Shown here: in pieces, positions 36,253-44,684 of the stretch
Position numbering within the stretch: the first letter of the stretch is position 1
Layout: each line of letters opens with the position of its first letter
Source of the DNA: Gracilimonas sp.
Lineage (GTDB): Bacteria; Bacteroidota; Rhodothermia; Balneolales; Balneolaceae
Assembly: GCF_014762685.1 (NCBI RefSeq)
Contig: NZ_JABURM010000005.1
Coordinates: 186,001-250,000, forward strand
Direction of reading: 5' to 3'
Length of the DNA: 64,000 nt
Notes under the pieces: generated by a model
Seen by the model: the letters and a program-made list of their open reading frames with translations, nothing else
Told to the model about the DNA's origin: nothing
Databases searched by the model: none
Made by a program: the position numbers and the translations under genes

Positions 36253-36540
36253 ATGGCTAAGATTAAACCTTTAGGCGACCGTGTGTTGGTTCAGGCAGAA
36301 CCTGCTGAAGAAAAAACCAGCTCCGGCATTATCATACCAGATACGGCTAAAGAAAAACCGCAACAGGGTACTGTAGTAGCGGTTGGTGCCGGCAAAGTAG
36401 AAAACGGCAACAAAATTGAAATGACTGTAAAGAAAGGGGACAAAGTCCTCTATGGAAAATACGCAGGTACAGAAGTAACTCTTGACGGAGAAGAATACCT
36501 GATTATGCGCGAATCTGATATTATGGGAATTGTCGCGTAA
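36253..36540 (+). CDS. groES: Co-chaperonin GroES
   Basis: GroES is the heptameric lid of the GroEL chaperonin. The 95-residue sequence has [11 protein letters not shown] at the N-terminus, a mobile loop (about 17-33, [16 protein letters not shown]), and the C-terminal [14 protein letters not shown]. An AGGAG Shine-Dalgarno sequence precedes the ATG at about 8 nt. I looked for the CIRCE element (TTAGCACTC-N9-GAGTGCTAA) upstream and did not find it, so HrcA control is not supported here. Confidence 0.97.
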   Translation: MAKIKPLGDRVLVQAEPAEEKTSSGIIIPDTAKEKPQQGTVVAVGAGKVENGNKIEMTVKKGDKVLYGKYAGTEVTLDGEEYLIMRESDIMGIVA

Positions 36541-36588
36541 CCCACCTTTTAAAGAAATTAAATCATAAACTTAAAAATATAGATAATT

Positions 36589-38259
36589 ATGTCTGCTAAG
36601 TTAGTTCACTACGATATTGAAGCTCGCGACGCACTAAAGAAAGGCGTTGATAAGCTCGCCAATGCTGTTAAAGTTACGCTTGGTCCTCGTGGACGAAATG
36701 TTGTTATAGAAAAATCATTCGGTTCACCTACAGTAACCAAAGACGGTGTAACCGTTGCCAAGGAAATTGAGCTGTCCGACAAAGTACAGAATATGGGTGC
36801 TCAGATGGTTAAAGAAGTAGCTTCCAAAACCAGCGATAATGCCGGTGATGGTACTACCACAGCAACTGTTCTTGCACAAGCAATCCTCAGCGAGGGTTTG
36901 AAAAATGTAACTGCAGGTGCCAACCCAATGGATTTGAAGGCCGGTATCGAGAAAGCAGTTAAAGCGATTGTTGAAGATCTCAAGAAAATGAGCCGTGATA
37001 TAGATGACCGCAAAGAAATTGCTCAGATCGGAACCATTTCTGCTAACAACGATGAAACCATCGGAAACTTAATTGCCGATGCAATGGAAAAAGTTGGAAA
37101 AGATGGTGTGATCACCGTTGAAGAAGCCAAAGGAACTGAAACCTACCTCGAAACAGTAGAAGGTATGCAGTTCGACCGGGGTTATCTTTCTCCTTACTTC
37201 GTGACTGATTCTGAGAAAATGATCACCGAAATGGAAGATCCTTACATCCTGATCTTTGACAAGAAGATCTCTGCGATGAAAGATCTGCTTCCGATTCTTG
37301 AGAAAGTAGTTCAAAATGGCAATCCATTATTGATCATTGCTGAAGATATTGAAGGCGAAGCGTTGGCTACTCTGGTAGTTAACAAGCTGCGCGGTTCACT
37401 CAAAATTGCAGCTGTTAAAGCTCCCGGTTTTGGCGACAGAAGAAAAGCCATGCTGGAAGATATTGCCATCCTTACCGGTGGTACGGTAATTTCTGAAGAG
37501 CGCGGTTACAAGCTTGAGAATGCTACTCTTGATTTCTTAGGCCGTGCATCTCGCATTACTATCGACAAAGACAATACCACTATTGTTGATGGAAACGGAA
37601 AAGATGACGACATCAAGGCGAGAGTAAATCAGCTTAAATCTCAAATTGAAAACACAACTTCCGATTACGATCGTGAGAAACTGCAGGAACGTCTTGCCAA
37701 GTTAAGCGGCGGTGTTGCAGTACTTTATATCGGTGCGGCATCTGAAGTTGAAATGAAAGAGAAGAAAGCCCGCGTAGAAGACGCATTGCACGCAACACGT
37801 GCTGCCGTTGAAGAAGGTATTGTACCCGGTGGTGGCGTTGCCCTGCTTCGTACTATTGCCTCTCTTGATAAGATAAAAGGTGATACTGACGATGAGAATG
37901 TTGGTATTCAAATTATTCGCAGAGCTCTTGAATCACCACTGCGCACCATTGCAAATAATGCCGGTGCCGAAGGTGCTATTGTAGTACAGAAAGTACTCGA
38001 CGGCAAAGGCGCATTTGGATACAATGCCCGTACTGAGGTTTATGAAGACCTTATTAAAGCCGGTGTAATTGATCCAACCAAAGTTACACGAACAGCACTT
38101 CAGAATGCTGCTTCTGTATCCGCATTAATGCTTACTACCGAAGCCGTAATATCTGAGAAGCCTTCTAAAGGTGACGATGATGATAACGGTGGCGGCGGAA
38201 TGCCAGGCGGAATGGGCGGCGGAATGCCAGGAATGGGAGGCATGGGCGGAATGATGTAA
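36589..38259 (+). CDS. groEL: Chaperonin GroEL
   Basis: This 556-residue, 60-kDa chaperonin folds cytoplasmic proteins with GroES. Landmarks are [17 protein letters not shown] near the N-terminus, the ATP-binding [12 protein letters not shown] segment, and [17 protein letters not shown] toward the C-terminus. It ends in the usual Gly-Met-rich tail ([10 protein letters not shown] repeats). It follows groES by 48 nt in the standard operon order and ends before a strong terminator. Sequence and length are ordinary. Confidence 0.98.
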   Translation: MSAKLVHYDIEARDALKKGVDKLANAVKVTLGPRGRNVVIEKSFGSPTVTKDGVTVAKEIELSDKVQNMGAQMVKEVASKTSDNAGDGTTTATVLAQAILSEGLKNVTAGANPMDLKAGIEKAVKAIVEDLKKMSRDIDDRKEIAQIGTISANNDETIGNLIADAMEKVGKDGVITVEEAKGTETYLETVEGMQFDRGYLSPYFVTDSEKMITEMEDPYILIFDKKISAMKDLLPILEKVVQNGNPLLIIAEDIEGEALATLVVNKLRGSLKIAAVKAPGFGDRRKAMLEDIAILTGGTVISEERGYKLENATLDFLGRASRITIDKDNTTIVDGNGKDDDIKARVNQLKSQIENTTSDYDREKLQERLAKLSGGVAVLYIGAASEVEMKEKKARVEDALHATRAAVEEGIVPGGGVALLRTIASLDKIKGDTDDENVGIQIIRRALESPLRTIANNAGAEGAIVVQKVLDGKGAFGYNARTEVYEDLIKAGVIDPTKVTRTALQNAASVSALMLTTEAVISEKPSKGDDDDNGGGGMPGGMGGGMPGMGGMGGMM

Positions 38260-38290
38260 TTCATCCCCTCATAGATCTCTGAGAAGATTT

Positions 38291-38324
38291 AAACCCCACA
38301 CATTAAGTTGTGTGGGGTTTTTTT
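38291..38324 (+). terminator. Intrinsic terminator of the groESL operon
   Basis: A perfect 12-bp stem AAACCCCACACA/TGTGTGGGGTTT (38291-38302 with 38309-38320), a 6-nt loop, then a run of seven T residues (38318-38324). It lies about 30 nt after the groEL stop. Confidence 0.95.
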
Positions 38325-38376
38325 ATGTCTTTGATTTCCCTATAATCTGCTCTCCCGTTAAATTAAATCAATATAT

Positions 38377-38802
38377 ATGAAACCGTTTTTTAAAAATGCT
38401 TTAGCTACATTAGCGGGGATAATAATTGGGGGTGCTGTGAATATGGGTATTATTATGATCAGCGGTGCCATTATTCCACCTCCGGAAGGTGCGGATGTAA
38501 CCACCATGGAAGGATTACAGGAAGCTATGCACTTATTTCAGCCGCAGCATTTTGTAATGCCTTTTTTAGCTCATGCTTTGGGAACGTTGGTTGGAGCATT
38601 TCTAACGGCTTATTTTGTAGTATCTGAACCGAAAAAATGGGCATTTTTTATTGGATGCTTTTTTCTTTTGGGAGGGGTGAGTAATGTGGTGATGCTGCCG
38701 GCTCCGCTTTGGTTTAGTATTGTTGATCTTGTTGGAGCTTATATTCCAATGGCGTATTTGGGGGCCATTTTAACAGCAAAAATTAAAGATAAGTACTCAT
38801 GA
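38377..38802 (+). CDS. Small integral membrane protein, unknown
   Basis: The 141-residue protein has four predicted TM helices (about 8-30, 60-85, 88-108 and 113-133). Visible features are an N-terminal glycine-rich helix (LAGIIIGGAVNMGIIM) and a short PPP-like periplasmic loop between helices 1 and 2. No catalytic motif or named family was recognised. Its stop overlaps the following DUF3224 gene by 4 nt (ATGA), so they are translationally coupled. Confidence 0.75.
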   Translation: MKPFFKNALATLAGIIIGGAVNMGIIMISGAIIPPPEGADVTTMEGLQEAMHLFQPQHFVMPFLAHALGTLVGAFLTAYFVVSEPKKWAFFIGCFFLLGGVSNVVMLPAPLWFSIVDLVGAYIPMAYLGAILTAKIKDKYS

Positions 38803-39191
38803 AGATTTCAGGAGAATTTGACGTCAAAACAAAACCAATGGATGGATATGTTTTGGGAAAAGATGGAGTCAGTATGAACCGTATGTCCATAGATAAAATC
38901 TTTATCGGAGAATTGGATGCAACAAGTAAAGGTGAGATGCTAAGTGCAATGACTCCGGTAAAAGGATCGGCCGGTTATGTTGCTTTAGAACAAGTTCGGG
39001 GAAGCTTGCAAGGAAAGAAAGGAAGCTTTGTACTTCAGCATTTTGGTACAATGGACAAAGGAGCAGAACGGCTCATTCTGGAAGTAGTACCGGATTCAGG
39101 AACCGGAGAATTGGAAGGATTATCCGGAAAAATGGTGATCATTATCGAGGATGGAAAACATTTTTATGAGTTTGAGTATGAACTTAGTTAG
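38799..39191 (+). CDS. DUF3224 family protein
   Basis: The 130-residue soluble protein matches the DUF3224 pattern: MKISGEFDVK start, DKIFIGELDATSKGEML, GYVALEQVRGSLQGKKGSFVLQH, and a C-terminal GTGELEGLSGKM followed by YEFEYELS. The fold is a small beta barrel related to allene oxide cyclase-like proteins. Biochemical function is not established. It overlaps the upstream membrane protein gene by 4 nt and converges on an OB-fold-like gene 30 nt away. Confidence 0.83.
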   Translation: MKISGEFDVKTKPMDGYVLGKDGVSMNRMSIDKIFIGELDATSKGEMLSAMTPVKGSAGYVALEQVRGSLQGKKGSFVLQHFGTMDKGAERLILEVVPDSGTGELEGLSGKMVIIIEDGKHFYEFEYELS

Positions 39192-39221
39192 GTTTTTTAA
39201 GCCCAAGTTTTCAGAATGATG

Positions 39222-39644
39222 TTATTTAAAAGTGACTTGATTGGGACTTAATGCTTCTATCTGTGGCGTTCCCTCATGAGATTCGATCCTTCCGGTTACG
39301 CATACTTCATTTTTGGGATAGATATTTTCCGGAAGTTGTTCCCATTTCGTGCGATTTTCACCCCAAATAACCACTGTAAAATCCTGATTGGGATTGGGTT
39401 GACCAAAGTTGACGAATGTAGGTTGCCCACTAATTTGTGGTATAAAACGGGCGTTAGCCACTTCTCCGCAAACCTCTGCCGCTTCGCCGATATGGTCATT
39501 GGCTTCGCTTGCATTGATCTTAACCTCAGGTCTTGGAATACCGGGTTCAGGCTGGAATACTCTTGAAAATATCAATCCTACTACCATGATGAGTATCACA
39601 ACAGGGAGAATAATTTTGAGGTTTTTGCGGAAAGAAGAGATCAT
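39222..39644 (-). CDS. Membrane-anchored OB-fold-like protein
   Basis: The 140-residue protein has an N-terminal TM anchor (about 9-28) and a periplasmic beta-rich domain. The pattern INASEANDHIGEAAEVCGEV ... PTFVNFG ... FTVVIWGE ... VCVTGRIE ... IEALSPNQV is typical of small OB-fold modules found beside nuclease or nucleic acid-binding domains. Two cysteines (in EVCGEV and EVCVTG) could pair. The precise function is unknown. It follows the YdeI-family gene by 8 nt in an apparent operon. Confidence 0.68.
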   Translation of the reverse strand: MISSFRKNLKIILPVVILIMVVGLIFSRVFQPEPGIPRPEVKINASEANDHIGEAAEVCGEVANARFIPQISGQPTFVNFGQPNPNQDFTVVIWGENRTKWEQLPENIYPKNEVCVTGRIESHEGTPQIEALSPNQVTFK

Positions 39645-39652
39645 CGGAATGA

Positions 39653-40246
39653 CTATTTCTGATATTTGTCATTCAGTCCAACGCCTTTCTTAATCATGGG
39701 GATGATTTTATCCACTCGCCGTTGTTTGGTAGCGTTTTGTTTAGCTGTAGAGATGTACTCCGCATATTCGCGTTGCCGGCCCGGGGTGAGTTTATCAAAT
39801 TTTGATTTTAACTCGTTATCTTTAGAAAACGATTCTTCCAAAAAAGGAGGGATGTCGGCTTCACGGGTTGGGTTTATCTTCACTTCCTTCCCGGCTTTTT
39901 GATTTTTAATGGCTTGATTTACAAAATCCATCACCATGTCATCATGAATCTCCTTAAAAGAGGAAAACCTAAGTTGCCGCATAGCCTTGGTTTTTCCTTC
40001 CTGGGCGTTATGCAGGTAATTATGTGGATCATTCAACAAGGCGCCATTAAAAAACCAGATCCCAAAGTGTTCTTTGAATGCTCCAATGGCAAGCACATTT
40101 TTGTCATTGAGGGTATAGGTGGGTTGCCCCCATTTGATTGTTTCACTAAGCTCGGTATCGCTGATCAAATCTTTTAAATAGTTCAGGCTTTTCTGCCATT
40201 TTTTGTGTCTGGCAATATATTCGTCAACAGACTTGGGTTTAGCCAT
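39653..40246 (-). CDS. YdeI/OmpD-associated family protein (DUF1801-like)
   Basis: The 197-residue protein begins with VDEYIARHKKWQKSLNYLKDL, typical of DUF1801/YdeI-like proteins. The conserved IKWGQPTYTLNDKNVLAIGAFKEHFGIWFF is followed by a C-terminal OmdA-like helical domain with LTPGRQREYAEYISTAK. Bacillus YdeI homologues are linked to resistance phenotypes, but the molecular function is not known. It is upstream of, and probably co-transcribed with, the OB-fold-like gene. Confidence 0.85.
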   Translation of the reverse strand: MAKPKSVDEYIARHKKWQKSLNYLKDLISDTELSETIKWGQPTYTLNDKNVLAIGAFKEHFGIWFFNGALLNDPHNYLHNAQEGKTKAMRQLRFSSFKEIHDDMVMDFVNQAIKNQKAGKEVKINPTREADIPPFLEESFSKDNELKSKFDKLTPGRQREYAEYISTAKQNATKQRRVDKIIPMIKKGVGLNDKYQK

Positions 40247-40289
40247 GATCTATGAATTAAGGGTTGATACGACCGAAAGAAACGAATTC

Positions 40290-40330
40290 TCTAAAAAAAT
40301 GAAAGTCTGCAAAAACAAATTGGCAGACTT
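40290..40330 (-). terminator. Intrinsic terminator after the small lipoprotein gene
   Basis: An 8-bp stem AAGTCTGC/GCAGACTT (40303-40310 with 40323-40330) with a 12-nt loop. The A-rich left flank (about 40293-40299) gives the minus-strand U-tract. It ends the kgd-lipoprotein transcript. Confidence 0.78.
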
Positions 40331-40353
40331 GTAAGAAAACAATATAGTAATCT

Positions 40354-40710
40354 TTACTTCAGACCAATGGGTAATCGCTCGATTTGAATGATATTGATTT
40401 CAGGATAGATAGTGCCCCATCCTCTCACCGTCTTTTCACCTGTTAGCAGGAAATCTACACGAACGTCCACTTGGTTGGTATCTGGAGAGAAGAGGTGATC
40501 AAAAGCGGATTTATCTCCCGGCACCCCATAAGTTTTATTACCGGTATAAAATAATAAACCCGATCCATCCACCTCCGGGGACCCACCCCAACTTAAAGTT
40601 CCCGTATGTGCCCGGTACAAAACGGGATATTCAGAATTTGAACTTTCACAAGAATTAAAAACAAGTACAAATAACAAAGCAAAAAGTGTTAGAGACTTTG
40701 TCGTATTCAT
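40354..40710 (-). CDS. Small lipoprotein, unknown
   Basis: The 118-residue protein has a lipoprotein signal peptide and lipobox Cys21 (VFNSCESS). The mature part is a small beta-rich domain with GTLSWGG, GLLFYTGNKTYGVPG and RVDFLLTGEKTVRGWGTIYPEI. No family was recognised. It starts 11 nt after the end of the 2-oxoglutarate dehydrogenase gene on the same strand and ends before a terminator, so it probably shares that transcript. A link to the TCA enzyme is not evident. Confidence 0.72.
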   Translation of the reverse strand: MNTTKSLTLFALLFVLVFNSCESSNSEYPVLYRAHTGTLSWGGSPEVDGSGLLFYTGNKTYGVPGDKSAFDHLFSPDTNQVDVRVDFLLTGEKTVRGWGTIYPEINIIQIERLPIGLK

Positions 40711-40721
40711 AACTTGTGGGT

Positions 40722-43700
40722 TTATTTTATGTTCATCGCATCTTCAACGAGTTTGTTTTGCTCTGCTTCATGGATCTTTTTCTGTCCTGCAGCAGGAGAC
40801 GCAGAAGCTTGCCGGCCGATATAGCTCAATTTTTGACCTTTTTGAAGTAATTCCACAAATCTTGGAGCAACAAAACTCCAGGCTCCCATATTTTTGGGCT
40901 CTTCCTGACACCAAACGATGTCTTTCACATTACTAAAATCTTTGAGTTGCTCTTTGATTTCATCATCTGCAAAAGGATAGAATTGTTCAAGCCGGGCGAT
41001 GGCCACGTTTTCAATCTCATTTTCCTGACGGTATTTGAGCAAGTCGTAATAGACTTTTCCTGAACAGATAACCAAGCGTTTCAGGGCTTTGGAATCCGTA
41101 AAATCTTCATCCAAGATAAATGGACTAAACTTACCTTTGGCTAAATCATCAGTATTGGAAGTGGCCATTGGATGGCGAAGCAAGCTCTTTGGTGTCATTA
41201 AAATAGCCGGCTTTTTATTTTCTTGAAGGGCCTGGCGCCGCAACATATGATAATATTGAGCAGGTGTGGTCACATTCATTACCTGCATATTATCTTCGGC
41301 ACAAAGCTGAAGGAATCTTTCAAGGCGGGCGGAAGAGTGCTCAGGGCCCTGGCCTTCATATCCATGAGGCAGGTTCATTACCAATGCAGATTTTTGCCCC
41401 CATTTGGCTTCGCTCGAGGAAACAAATTGATCGATAACGACCTGTGCACCGTTGGCAAAATCACCAAATTGAGCTTCCCAGATAACCAAGGCTGACAGTT
41501 TTTCGGCACTGTATCCAAATTCAAAACCAAGAGCTGCAAATTCACTTAATAAACTGTTGTGAACATGAAAACGGGCCTGATCATCAGAAAGATTATTTAA
41601 AGGCACAAATTTCTGACTGGTATTGGTACCGTGAAGTACAGCGTGCCGGTGAGAAAAGGTTCCGCGTTCCACATCCTGACCGGTAAGCCTAATCGTAGTC
41701 CCTGTTTTCAGGAGTGAGCCGAACGCAAGCAATTCTGCAAAGCCCCAGTCGATTTTTTTCTCATTGTTGTTTACAATCTCTGCTCTTTTGGCAAGCTGCT
41801 TCAAGAGTTTTGGATTGGCGTCAAAGTCTTTCGGAACGGTGTTTAATTTTACTGCGATTTCCTTAAGATCTTCCGCCGGATAAGTAGTATCCGGATAAGC
41901 TTTCCATTCATCCTGAGGAGTTTCAGTACGATCAATCAGCTTGTCGGTTACTTCCAGGTTTGGAGCTTTTTTGGCATCCTCGAAAGCTTCCTGCAAAAGT
42001 AGGTCGAACTCATCAAAAATCTGTTGGGTTTCTTCTTTTGTGAGCTCCCCGTTTTTAACCAAATATTCGGTGTAAAGATCTCGTACGGGAGCATGATCAT
42101 TAATTTCTTTATACATTCCGGGTTGAGTGAAAGCAGGTTCGTCTCCTTCATTATGACCGTGCTTGCGATACCCAATCAGGTCAATGACCACATCTTTACC
42201 AAATTTTTGACGGTAATCAAGAGCCATTTGAATGGCATGAACAGCGGCTTCCGGAGTATCACCATTTATATGGAAAATAGGGGCTAAAACGGTTTTTGCG
42301 ATGTCAGATGCATATTCCGTAGAACGGCCATCCTTGGGCAGGGTAGTAAATCCAATTTGGTTATTTATGATAATATGAACCGTTCCTCCGGTACTGTAAC
42401 CCTCCAGTTGAGACATGTTAAGTGTTTCAGCAACTACGCCTTGTCCGGCAAAAGCCGCATCACCGTGCATAAGTACGGGTACTACTCGTTTTGAAGCGTC
42501 TTCCTTTTCATGGTGATCTTGCATTGCTCTTACCGCACCTTCTACCACAGGGTTTACTGCTTCCAGGTGCGAGGGGTTAGGCATTAACTGCAGTTCAATT
42601 TCAGAACCGTTGGTTGCTTTATGTACGCCTTTTGCCCCAAGGTGATATTTCACATCTCCGGAGCCTTGAATAGAATCAGGGTCTATATTGCCTTCAAACT
42701 CGGCAAATACCCGGTGGTAGGGTTTGTTCATGATGTTGACGAGCATATTCAAGCGCCCGCGGTGAGCCATCCCAAGGAAGAACTTCTCAATTCCGTGTTC
42801 ACCGGCTTTTTCAAGCAGGAAGTGAATCATCGGGATTAAAGTATCCGCCCCTTCTAATGAAAAACGCTTGTGGCCGATATATTTTTTGTGCAAAAATTCT
42901 TCAAAAGCCATGGCCTGATTTAGCTTATGCAGAATTTCGCGTTTATCATCTTTGCTTAGCTGAGCATTGTTCCCGGTAGATTCCATGGCTTCACGCAACC
43001 ATTTGCGTTCTTCCAGATCCAAAAGGTGCATGTATTCCACCCCGATATTTCCACAATAGGTATCTCGGAGCAGGCTGATGATTTCACGAAGACTGGCACG
43101 TTCTTTTCCGCCTAAGCCGCCACAGTAAAACTCACGATCCAGATCCCAAAGTGAAAGTCCGTAATAATCCAGATCGAGTTCTGGGTTTTTTCCAGGCTCT
43201 TTTCCAAGCGGGTCAAGGTCTGCTAATACGTGACCACGCATTCGGTACATATTGATAAGCCTCCAAACACCCACAGAGCGCTGGTCATGCTCCAGGGTGT
43301 TTTGGGAACCGGCAAATGGACCTGTATAATTATCTTCACCATAGGGAAGAGGCTCGTAAGGAATATCCAGATCAGAAAAAATCTGCTCATAAAAATCTTC
43401 TTGCCCGCTTAACAGATCATCCATCTTCTTCAGAAACATGCCGGATTCGGCACCCTGAATTACCCGGTGATCATAAGTAGAAGAAACGGTCATCACTTTA
43501 CTCACACCCAGTTGATTTAGAATTTCTTTCGACATAGCACGATACTCGGCAGGGTAATCAATAGCACCGGTTGCTATAATGGCGCCTTGTGTTTTCATCA
43601 ATCGTGGTACGGAGGAAACTGTGCCAATCGTGCCGGGGTTAGTAATGCTTATGGTAGTTCCCTGAAAGTCTTCAATTTGTAAATTTCCATTTCTGGCTTT

Positions 43701-44384
43701 ATCAATAAGCTCAGCATAAGCGTGTAGGAACTCTTTGAAGTTCATTTTGTCGACACCCTTAATATTTGGAACAACTAAATTCCGGGACCCGTCTTTACCA
43801 GCTAAATCTACCGCAATACCCAAGTTTACCGAATCAGGAACTACACGGTAGTGGTTGTTATCTTTGTAAAGATAAGAGCTGTTAAGAGTGGGGAATTCTT
43901 TGAGTGCCCGAATAATGGCCCATGAAATAAAATGAGTAAAAGAGGCTTTGGGCTCATTCCTCTTTAATAAATGACGGTTGATGATCGCGCGATCTTCCAC
44001 CATCATTTTGACCGGAAGCACCCTAAGGGAAGTAGCTGTAGGTACTTCCAGGCTTTCATCCATATTCTCTACAATCTTAGTAGCAACACCCTTGATTTTT
44101 TCTAAACTGGCATTTTTCGGCGCCTCAGCTTCTTTTTTTGCTTCTTTCTGAACCGGAGCTTTTTTAGCTGTTTCGGCAGCCTCTTTTCCATTGGGCACCG
44201 TTTCTTCTTTTGTTGCCGAGGGTTGAAGTTTTTCAGGTTTTGCCTCATCTACAGGTTTCCCTTCAAGCTCGTCAAAGTAGCGTTTCCAGTGCGGTGGGAC
44301 CGATTCCGGCTCATTTTGATATTGATCGTATAATTCTTCTACAAGAGCTGAATTGGGGCCGAATACGGCTTCAAGTGATTTCAA
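40722..44384 (-). CDS. kgd: Fused 2-oxoglutarate dehydrogenase E2-E1 (Kgd/OdhA-like)
   Basis: The 1220-residue multifunctional enzyme oxidatively decarboxylates 2-oxoglutarate in the TCA cycle. Parts in order: a short E1 N-terminal segment (LVEELYDQYQNEP), an Ala/Lys/Glu/Pro linker (about 45-105), an E2 acyltransferase-like domain (about 110-350) with DHRVIQG (305-311), and the full E1 domain (about 365-1220) with GDAAFAGQGVVAETLN and the NNQIGFTT thiamine-diphosphate site. No lipoyl domain is present. In mycobacterial Kgd and corynebacterial OdhA the same fusion and DHR-x-x-Q-G variant occur, and the lipoyl group is supplied by a PDH-type E2. Divergent from pepF. Confidence 0.95.
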   Translation of the reverse strand: MKSLEAVFGPNSALVEELYDQYQNEPESVPPHWKRYFDELEGKPVDEAKPEKLQPSATKEETVPNGKEAAETAKKAPVQKEAKKEAEAPKNASLEKIKGVATKIVENMDESLEVPTATSLRVLPVKMMVEDRAIINRHLLKRNEPKASFTHFISWAIIRALKEFPTLNSSYLYKDNNHYRVVPDSVNLGIAVDLAGKDGSRNLVVPNIKGVDKMNFKEFLHAYAELIDKARNGNLQIEDFQGTTISITNPGTIGTVSSVPRLMKTQGAIIATGAIDYPAEYRAMSKEILNQLGVSKVMTVSSTYDHRVIQGAESGMFLKKMDDLLSGQEDFYEQIFSDLDIPYEPLPYGEDNYTGPFAGSQNTLEHDQRSVGVWRLINMYRMRGHVLADLDPLGKEPGKNPELDLDYYGLSLWDLDREFYCGGLGGKERASLREIISLLRDTYCGNIGVEYMHLLDLEERKWLREAMESTGNNAQLSKDDKREILHKLNQAMAFEEFLHKKYIGHKRFSLEGADTLIPMIHFLLEKAGEHGIEKFFLGMAHRGRLNMLVNIMNKPYHRVFAEFEGNIDPDSIQGSGDVKYHLGAKGVHKATNGSEIELQLMPNPSHLEAVNPVVEGAVRAMQDHHEKEDASKRVVPVLMHGDAAFAGQGVVAETLNMSQLEGYSTGGTVHIIINNQIGFTTLPKDGRSTEYASDIAKTVLAPIFHINGDTPEAAVHAIQMALDYRQKFGKDVVIDLIGYRKHGHNEGDEPAFTQPGMYKEINDHAPVRDLYTEYLVKNGELTKEETQQIFDEFDLLLQEAFEDAKKAPNLEVTDKLIDRTETPQDEWKAYPDTTYPAEDLKEIAVKLNTVPKDFDANPKLLKQLAKRAEIVNNNEKKIDWGFAELLAFGSLLKTGTTIRLTGQDVERGTFSHRHAVLHGTNTSQKFVPLNNLSDDQARFHVHNSLLSEFAALGFEFGYSAEKLSALVIWEAQFGDFANGAQVVIDQFVSSSEAKWGQKSALVMNLPHGYEGQGPEHSSARLERFLQLCAEDNMQVMNVTTPAQYYHMLRRQALQENKKPAILMTPKSLLRHPMATSNTDDLAKGKFSPFILDEDFTDSKALKRLVICSGKVYYDLLKYRQENEIENVAIARLEQFYPFADDEIKEQLKDFSNVKDIVWCQEEPKNMGAWSFVAPRFVELLQKGQKLSYIGRQASASPAAGQKKIHEAEQNKLVEDAMNIK

Positions 44385-44684
44385 TGGTTTGTTAACCTCG
44401 TACGGTATTTTGGCAGCGATTTTTTATACTAATGAAAATTCCTTTAAAATGGTTCAGAAACAACCAATTTGTTGTGAATTGATCAGCATCAAAATTAAGG
44501 ATTAGATTCTTAAAAAACGATATTTTCTGAGGACTGTTATTTTTGAATTTTAAGGAGATAATTGAAGCGTATTTTTCTTCAAAATAAAGCTTCATTTCCC
44601 CTTTAATTCGCTTAGCTCAAACCCTATATTCAATATCTAAATTTTCAGGTAAGATTACTCACTCGTATATCAAATAATCAAGGA
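44385..44684. other. 300-nt divergent intergenic region (kgd / pepF)
   Basis: This AT-rich gap lies between two divergently transcribed genes and must hold both promoters. A 67-codon open frame on the minus strand has no signal, no recognisable motif and unlikely composition. No clear hairpin or operator was identified. Confidence 0.6.

Noticed and set aside
40722-44384. Lipoyl domain in the E2-E1 fusion
   Set aside because: The N-terminal part has only a charged linker before the acyltransferase domain; no DKA-type lipoylation motif was found.
44392-44595. 67-codon ORF on the minus strand between kgd and pepF
   Set aside because: It lies in the divergent promoter region, has no signal peptide, domain or biased composition, and is probably chance coding in AT-rich DNA.
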